NCBI GenBank assembly: GCA_030831705.1
Contig: JAURKO010000141.1
Location: 1 to 33,627, forward strand
DNA: 33,627 nt
DNA from: Daejeonella sp.
GTDB lineage: Bacteria > Bacteroidota > Bacteroidia > Sphingobacteriales > Sphingobacteriaceae
Direction of reading: 5' to 3'
In this document: positions 27,855-33,627 of the stretch, in pieces
How the letters are laid out: every line of letters begins with the position of its first letter
How positions within the stretch are numbered: position 1 is the stretch's first letter
Program-made: the position numbers and the translations under genes
Notes under the pieces: model-generated
Seen by the model: the letters and a program-made list of their open reading frames with translations, nothing else
Told to the model about the DNA's origin: nothing
Database searches by the model: none

Positions 27855-29960
27855 TTGACAGAGCAAATCTTAAAAACTCCTATTGAGTATTTAAAAGGTA
27901 TAGGTTCTCAGCGTGCAGAGATTCTTAAGAAGGATCTTGAGATCTTTACCTATGACGACCTTTTGAATTATTATCCGTTCCGGTATATAGATAGAACCCG
28001 TTTTTATAAGATTCGTGAGCTTAGTCCCGATTTACCCTCAGTGCAAATTCTTGGAAGGATCATTTCAAAAGAAGTGTTGGGCGAAAAGCATACAAAAAGG
28101 CTTGTTGCCCGCTTTAAGGATGATACAGGAAGTATAGAATTAGTATGGTTTCAAAGTATTCGATGGATTGATAAAATTATTCAACCAGGGTCTGTATTTA
28201 TCGCCTTTGGTAAACCTGTAATATTTAACGGACACTTTTCCATCTCGCACCCCGAACTTGAACCTTATCAACCTAATATAGAAAATAAAGGTAATTTAAC
28301 CCTCCAGCCAGTTTATAGCTCCACTGAAAAATTAAAGCAATTCAACCTTGACAGTAAGGGTATTCAAAGAGCTCTGGCTGTACTAATAGATCAGGTAATC
28401 AGGCAAATAAAAGAAACTCTGCCTGAATATTTATTGAAAAGTCATAAGCTAATTAGCTTACAAAAAGCTTTGTATAATATTCATTTTCCAGAAAACAGTC
28501 AAATACTTAAGGATGCAGAGATTCGTTTAAAATTTGATGAGTTGTTTTTTATACAATTAAAACTTTTACGGACTAAACTTTTACGGACTCAGAAATTTAA
28601 AGGTGCTGTCTTTAATAATGTCGGTGATAATTTTAACACGTTTTATTCAGAAAAATTACCTTTTAAACTCACTGATGCCCAAAAGCGTGTAATTAAGGAA
28701 ATTAGGCAGGATACTCAGCGAGGAGTTCAAATGAATCGGCTGCTCCAGGGTGATGTGGGTAGTGGAAAGACTGTGGTAGCTTTAATGATCATGCTTTTGG
28801 CAATAGACAATGGCTATCAGGCATGTATAATGGCGCCTACTGAGATTCTAGCTCAGCAACATTACTTGTCAATTAAAAGCCTGTTAGGCGATGACTTTAT
28901 CAATTTGGAAATACTGACAGGGTCTACTTTGAAAAAGGCTAGGGTAAGTCTTCATCAGCGCTTGGAGAATGGTGAACTTGATATTCTTGTTGGGACACAT
29001 GCATTAATTGAAGATGTAGTTAAGTTTAAAAATCTGGGACTTGTAGTGATTGATGAACAACATCGATTTGGAGTGGAGCAGCGGGCAAAATTATGGCGCA
29101 AAAATGTGATTCCACCTCATGTTTTGGTAATGACAGCAACTCCAATTCCACGTACATTAGCCATGACTCTTTATGGAGATCTTGATGTTTCAATTATCAA
29201 TGAACTTCCAGCGGGAAGAAAACCAATTAAGACTGTTCATTTATTTCATAGCCAACGCTTGAGGATGTTTGGTTTTATGCGTGAAGAGATTGCCAAAGGC
29301 AGGCAAATTTATATTGTTTACCCTTTGATTAAAGAAAGTGAAAAGCTTGATCTTTTATATCTTGAGGCAGGAATTGAATCCATTAATGATGAGTTTCCGA
29401 TGCCTGAATATCAGATCAGTATTGTTCATGGTAAACTGGCAGCTAAGGATAAAGCTTCAGAAATGCAGCGTTTTGTAAAAGGGGAAACACAGATTATGGT
29501 AGCTACAACTGTAATTGAAGTTGGAGTCAACGTACCAAATGCCAGTGTAATGATTATTGAAAATGCCGAGCGCTTCGGTTTATCTCAACTACATCAATTA
29601 CGTGGAAGGGTTGGCAGGGGTGCTGAACAATCATTTTGTATTTTAATGTCAGGAAACAAGTTAAGTAGTGATGCCAGAACTCGATTGGAAACAATGGTAA
29701 GAACCATCGATGGCTTTGAGATCGCAGAAATTGATCTTCAGCTCAGAGGTCCGGGAAATATTGAAGGAACGCGGCAAAGTGGAGTGCTTGATTTAAAATT
29801 AGCCGATCTTAGCATAGATCAGAAACTTTTAGCCGAAGCCCGGGAAACTGTTATAAAGGTTCTTGAGGATGATCCTGAATTAAAAAATGAATCAAATCTA
29901 CTATTGAGACAGTATTTTGAACAGAAATCAGCTGGAATCAGCTGGGACAAAATATCCTAA
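27855..29960 (+). CDS. recG: ATP-dependent DNA helicase RecG
   Basis: 701 aa; 'LLQGDVGSGKTVVALM', 'APTEILAQQHY', 'VIDEQHRFGVEQR', 'MTATPIPRTLAMT', 'QLRGRVGRG'. Confidence 0.96.
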   Translation: MTEQILKTPIEYLKGIGSQRAEILKKDLEIFTYDDLLNYYPFRYIDRTRFYKIRELSPDLPSVQILGRIISKEVLGEKHTKRLVARFKDDTGSIELVWFQSIRWIDKIIQPGSVFIAFGKPVIFNGHFSISHPELEPYQPNIENKGNLTLQPVYSSTEKLKQFNLDSKGIQRALAVLIDQVIRQIKETLPEYLLKSHKLISLQKALYNIHFPENSQILKDAEIRLKFDELFFIQLKLLRTKLLRTQKFKGAVFNNVGDNFNTFYSEKLPFKLTDAQKRVIKEIRQDTQRGVQMNRLLQGDVGSGKTVVALMIMLLAIDNGYQACIMAPTEILAQQHYLSIKSLLGDDFINLEILTGSTLKKARVSLHQRLENGELDILVGTHALIEDVVKFKNLGLVVIDEQHRFGVEQRAKLWRKNVIPPHVLVMTATPIPRTLAMTLYGDLDVSIINELPAGRKPIKTVHLFHSQRLRMFGFMREEIAKGRQIYIVYPLIKESEKLDLLYLEAGIESINDEFPMPEYQISIVHGKLAAKDKASEMQRFVKGETQIMVATTVIEVGVNVPNASVMIIENAERFGLSQLHQLRGRVGRGAEQSFCILMSGNKLSSDARTRLETMVRTIDGFEIAEIDLQLRGPGNIEGTRQSGVLDLKLADLSIDQKLLAEARETVIKVLEDDPELKNESNLLLRQYFEQKSAGISWDKIS

Positions 29961-29996
29961 AACAGTGATTTTAAAAAATGTTGTAATCTGTATAAA

Positions 29997-31376
29997 ATGA
30001 AATTCTATAAAGTTCTGTTACCAGCTCTTTTTATTGGAGCTTCACTATTTGCGCAAAATACTGACTCTCTAATAATCCGAAGGATTCATGATGAGGCTCT
30101 GGCCGATGGTCATGCTTATACTAATCTGGCTTATTTATGTAAAAAAATCGGACCCAGGTTAAGTGGCTCTCTGAATGCGCAAAAATCTGTCGAGTGGACA
30201 AAAAAGCTTATGGAAGACTATGGTTTTGATAGGGTCTATCTTCAGGAAATTATGGTCCCAGTTTGGGAACGAGGAGCAAAAGAAGTGGCTTATATTATTG
30301 AGGGTAATACGAAAATACCAGTGCCTATCGCTGCCCTTGGTGGTTCTATTGCAAGCCCCCTGAAAGGTTTAAGTGCTCCAATCTTGGAAGTCCGGAGTTT
30401 TGAAGAATTAAAAGGGTTAGGTGAACAAGTTGTAAAAGGCAAAATCATATTTTTCAACCGGCCTTTTGATCCTAAGTTTGTAAATACCTTCGATGCATAC
30501 GGGGGTGCTGTCAATCAGCGCGGTCAGGGGGCAATTGAAGCTGCAAAACTTGGAGCTGTTGGAGTTATCGTTCGCTCTATGTCAAGTGTTGTTGATGATT
30601 TTCCACATACCGGAGGAATGCGTTATCAGGATGGTGTAACAAAAATTCCAGCTGCTGCTATCAGCACAAAAGCTGCTAATTTATTGAGCCAGAAATTAAA
30701 GCTTCGAAAACTACCTGTTATTCAATTTTATTTTAAGATTAACTGTCGCACCTTACCTGATGCGGTATCCTATAATGTGATCGGTGAGATTCTAGGAAGT
30801 GAAAACCCTGACGGAATAATCACGGTTGGTGGGCACCTTGATTCATGGGATCTTGCTGAAGGTGCTCATGATGATGGAACCGGAATTGTACAATCAATTG
30901 AGGTTTTGAGAATCTTTAAGGCATTAAACATTAAGCCAAAAAACACCATAAGGGCAGTAATGTTTATGAATGAAGAAAATGGATTGCGCGGTGGCGCTAA
31001 ATATGCAGAGCTTGCCAGGCAGAAAAATGAAAAGCATATTGCAGCCATGGAATCTGATGAAGGTGGATTCACACCGCGTGGATTCTCTATCGAAGGAGCC
31101 CCGGAAGCGCTAGCTCATTTTTCTAAGTGGAAACCACTTCTTGAACCTTATCAGGTAGATCGTATTAAAAGCGGAGGAAGTGGAGCTGATATCGGACCTT
31201 TGCGCGGTATTCCCGGAATAGTTTTGATTGGCTTCAGGCCAGATGCACAGCGTTATTTTGATTTGCATCACTCAAGTAATGATGTGTTTGAAAATGTTAA
31301 CAAGCGTGAATTGGAACTCGGAGCTGCTTCCATGGCTAGTTTGATCTATCTGATTGATCAGTACGGTACGCGATAG
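29997..31376 (+). CDS. M28-like secreted metallopeptidase with PA domain
   Basis: 459 aa; signal peptide; 'VGGHLDSWDLAEGAHDDGTGIVQ', 'FMNEENGLRGG', 'FDLHHSSNDVFENV'. Confidence 0.9.
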   Translation: MKFYKVLLPALFIGASLFAQNTDSLIIRRIHDEALADGHAYTNLAYLCKKIGPRLSGSLNAQKSVEWTKKLMEDYGFDRVYLQEIMVPVWERGAKEVAYIIEGNTKIPVPIAALGGSIASPLKGLSAPILEVRSFEELKGLGEQVVKGKIIFFNRPFDPKFVNTFDAYGGAVNQRGQGAIEAAKLGAVGVIVRSMSSVVDDFPHTGGMRYQDGVTKIPAAAISTKAANLLSQKLKLRKLPVIQFYFKINCRTLPDAVSYNVIGEILGSENPDGIITVGGHLDSWDLAEGAHDDGTGIVQSIEVLRIFKALNIKPKNTIRAVMFMNEENGLRGGAKYAELARQKNEKHIAAMESDEGGFTPRGFSIEGAPEALAHFSKWKPLLEPYQVDRIKSGGSGADIGPLRGIPGIVLIGFRPDAQRYFDLHHSSNDVFENVNKRELELGAASMASLIYLIDQYGTR

Positions 31377-31410
31377 TTATGAGTATGAATAGCTTATTAT
31401 ATAGTATTTG

Positions 31411-32685
31411 ATGACTGAATCCGCGTCCTTACTGGTTAAAAGTGATCCCTACATCGCCATGCGTTTTCCGGAGTTCCGCTCCTATCTGACTATGCGTTTT
31501 TTATTCACTTTCGCCTATCAGGTACAGGCTGTTGTTGTTGGATGGCATATTTATCAGCTGACCAAAGATCCGCTTTCTCTGGGGCTTATTGGCCTTGCAG
31601 AGGCTATCCCATCGATAACCGTGACTCTTTATGGTGGGTATATTGCCGATAAATCGGATAAAAAGAAGTTAATGATCTGGATCATCCTTGCGATGCTGCT
31701 ATCAAGTTTTGTGCTGGCACTTGTATCTAGTCCTGAGGGTTTAAAGTATTTGGGACGTAAATCTGTCATTTTGATTATGTATCTGATGATATTTTTTGTG
31801 GGAATGGCCAGAGGATTTTACTCACCTACCGCCTTTACATTAATGGCTCAGATTATACCCAGAGCTCATTATGCAAATTCATCGACCTGGAACACAGGAA
31901 TCTGGCAGGTTGCTTCCATTATGGGGCCTGCGGTTGGGGGCTTATTGTATGCTTTCAGTGGTATTACAGCCTGTTTTGTAGTGATCGTCAGTTTCATGGC
32001 GATGGCATTAGCATGTATCGTATTTTTTGTTAAAAATTATCCACCTCAGTTTGTACCCAGGGAAAATATATTTAAAAGTCTTTCAGAGGGTATCAAATTT
32101 GTCTTTAATAACAAAATGATATTAGGTGCATTAAGTCTGGATATGTTCTCTGTATTTTTTGGAGGCGCTGTTGCACTGATGCCCATTTTTGCTCATGATA
32201 TTTTAAAAGTAGGTTCTGAGGGACTTGGTTTCTTGCGTGCTGCTCCAGCTGCAGGTGCGGTAATCACGATGTTTATTATGGCTAAGTATCCGCCAATGAA
32301 CAAACCCTGGAGAAACCTGTTGTTGGCTGTTGCCGGTTTTGGCATATCTATTATCTGTTTCGGACTTTCACGAAATTTTTATCTGTCTTTGGTCTGCCTT
32401 TTTTTCGAAGGAGCATTTGACAGTGTGAGTGTAATAATTCGTTCAACGATATTACAATTATTAACCCCTCAGGAAATGCGGGGTAGGGTTTCTGCCGTTA
32501 ATGGCATGTTTATTAATTCATCGAATGAAATTGGTGCATTTGAATCGGGAGCAACCGCAAAACTAATGGGGACTATTCCTTCAGTGCTTTTTGGAGGTGC
32601 TATGACACTGTTAATTGTATTTTTTACTTATTTGAAAACCAAAAAACTTGTCCCCTTGAGACTAAAACAAATCAACAAAGATTAG
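31411..32685 (+). CDS. MFS transporter
   Basis: About 12 TM segments, 'GGYIADKSDKKKLM' MFS loop motif. ATG 31411 immediately follows the TTG 31408 used in the ORF track. Confidence 0.9.
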   Translation: MTESASLLVKSDPYIAMRFPEFRSYLTMRFLFTFAYQVQAVVVGWHIYQLTKDPLSLGLIGLAEAIPSITVTLYGGYIADKSDKKKLMIWIILAMLLSSFVLALVSSPEGLKYLGRKSVILIMYLMIFFVGMARGFYSPTAFTLMAQIIPRAHYANSSTWNTGIWQVASIMGPAVGGLLYAFSGITACFVVIVSFMAMALACIVFFVKNYPPQFVPRENIFKSLSEGIKFVFNNKMILGALSLDMFSVFFGGAVALMPIFAHDILKVGSEGLGFLRAAPAAGAVITMFIMAKYPPMNKPWRNLLLAVAGFGISIICFGLSRNFYLSLVCLFFEGAFDSVSVIIRSTILQLLTPQEMRGRVSAVNGMFINSSNEIGAFESGATAKLMGTIPSVLFGGAMTLLIVFFTYLKTKKLVPLRLKQINKD

Positions 32686-32897
32686 ATTCTGTTAGTTTTA
32701 CCTAAAACGAAATAGATAATAGAGCCAAGAATTGGTGCAATCAGTATCAAAATGAGCCAGAGTAGTTTCGTGTTGGTTGGTTTGTTGCTTTTCAACAAGT
32801 CAATTAAAGTATAAATGACCAATATTGCCCATAAAATTCCAAACAGAAAACGGAAAATGTTTCCAATAAAAAGTAGAGTTATTAGTGTGATCATCAT
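32682..32897 (-). CDS. Small PLDc_N-type membrane protein
   Basis: 71 aa, two TM segments, 'WAILVIYTLIDLLKSNKPTNTKLLWLILILIAPILGSIIYFVLGK' resembles PLDc_N. Confidence 0.8.
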   Translation of the reverse strand: MMITLITLLFIGNIFRFLFGILWAILVIYTLIDLLKSNKPTNTKLLWLILILIAPILGSIIYFVLGKTNRI

Positions 32898-33048
32898 ATT
32901 TTTCGTTTTTTACCAAACAGTTGGAAGAGTACAGCCTAAAGATACGGCGCAATAATTATAAAAACGATTCATGCTATTTTCTGCAATTCTGTAAGAATAA
33001 ATGAACTGCAGCTGTATACAAAAGCCAATGGTTTTCTAACCATGAACC

Positions 33049-33273
33049 TTATCGAAATTGTTTTTGGCTCCTGCCAACAATCAAATAAAGTAATTCTCCG
33101 ATTAAAGGAACAAAAATCACAATAATAGTCCAAAGTAATTTATTGACAGGTTCGTTAAATTTTGAGCGGGTTATGTCGATGATACAATAGATTTTCAGGA
33201 TAAGCAATGGTATAATAAGCGTTAAAATAAAAATTTCTAAAGCCCCAATGTTAATGTAAAGCAAATTGTTCAT
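33049..33273 (-). CDS. Small PLDc_N-type membrane protein
   Basis: Likely Met19 start (MNNLLYINIGALE); 'KLLWTIIVIFVPLIGELLYLIVGRSQ' PLDc_N-like, paralogous to 32682-32897. Confidence 0.75.
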   Translation of the reverse strand: MNNLLYINIGALEIFILTLIIPLLILKIYCIIDITRSKFNEPVNKLLWTIIVIFVPLIGELLYLIVGRSQKQFR

Positions 33274-33531
33274 TTCATTTTTTTTTATAAATATAAAAAA
33301 ACTATAGTTCTTTGGCATGCTTGTCACCTTTTAGAAAGCAGGGTCTGTTTCTCTTTACCCCGTGTTCTGCCCTATTTTTTTGCTGGAAATTTAATAGATA
33401 TCATGAAATTCCGTATCGCAAAAAAGATAGAGCTGCCACTCGGGTTTGTTTAATAGGACTTATGGTTCTATTACCTGAAGCTCCTCCCGATGAAAAACAG
33501 CTCCGGGTAAAATAAACCTTACCGAAGGAAG

Positions 33532-33549
33532 TTCTGGCCTTTGCCAGAA
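33532..33549. repeat. Palindromic hairpin (TTCTGGC-CTTT-GCCAGAA)
   Basis: Perfect 7-bp arms with 4-nt loop in noncoding sequence. Confidence 0.75.
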
Positions 33550-33567
33550 TGACAATGCATTTCCATG

Positions 33568-33589
33568 TGGTTGGTGTTTTCACCAACCA
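33568..33589. repeat. Palindromic hairpin (TGGTTGGTG-TTTT-CACCAACCA)
   Basis: Perfect 9-bp arms with TTTT loop; related hairpin GGTACGGTG-AGAA-CACCGACC at 33608-33627. Confidence 0.8.
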
Positions 33590-33627
33590 TTTGATAGATG
33601 GTTCTTGGTACGGTGAGAACACCGACC

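Noticed and set aside
33312-33622. Two opposite-strand ORFs (33312-33515 +, 33401-33622 -) in the 3' tail
   Set aside because: They overlap each other, lack protein-like features, and the region is palindrome-rich; better explained as a noncoding repeat.
1-33627. CRISPR arrays, tRNA/rRNA genes, transposases, toxin-antitoxin or defence modules
   Set aside because: Scanned by eye; no regularly spaced repeats, tRNA T-loop signatures or corresponding protein motifs seen.

Overview
The window looks like an ordinary, mostly core stretch of a Bacteroidota chromosome, probably Sphingobacteriaceae/Pedobacter-like. That placement is inferred from gene content and promoter style. No CRISPR array, rRNA, tRNA, transposase or prophage was found. 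Left to right: 5' part of glmS (-, truncated by the window edge), a DUF4270-type lipoprotein, a one-domain GlgA/GT5-like protein, panC, an LPG-synthase-TM/UPF0104 flippase-like protein, an rfaE2/HldE-C nucleotidyltransferase, an acyl-CoA dehydrogenase, a TlpA-like thioredoxin lipoprotein, an M1 aminopeptidase lipoprotein, a small holin-superfamily-IV-like membrane protein, an unknown lipoprotein, the rimP-nusA-infB operon, an FkbM methyltransferase, a four-gene glycosyltransferase/MsbA-type ABC operon (-), meaB, aminopeptidase P (-), an OmpA/TSP3 porin, an unlisted 45-aa membrane ORF, ridA, an EamA transporter, recG, an M28-like peptidase, an MFS transporter, two tandem PLDc_N-type small membrane proteins (-), and a palindrome-rich noncoding tail. 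The best regulatory lead is a Bacteroidota-type promoter followed within a few nt by a strong intrinsic terminator in the rimP-nusA-infB leader, which is a candidate attenuator. Other leads are the hidden 45-aa ORF, the repeat-like 3' tail, and the GlgA-like protein lacking the KTGGL loop and C-terminal domain. I see no clear novel multi-gene defence or mobile system.
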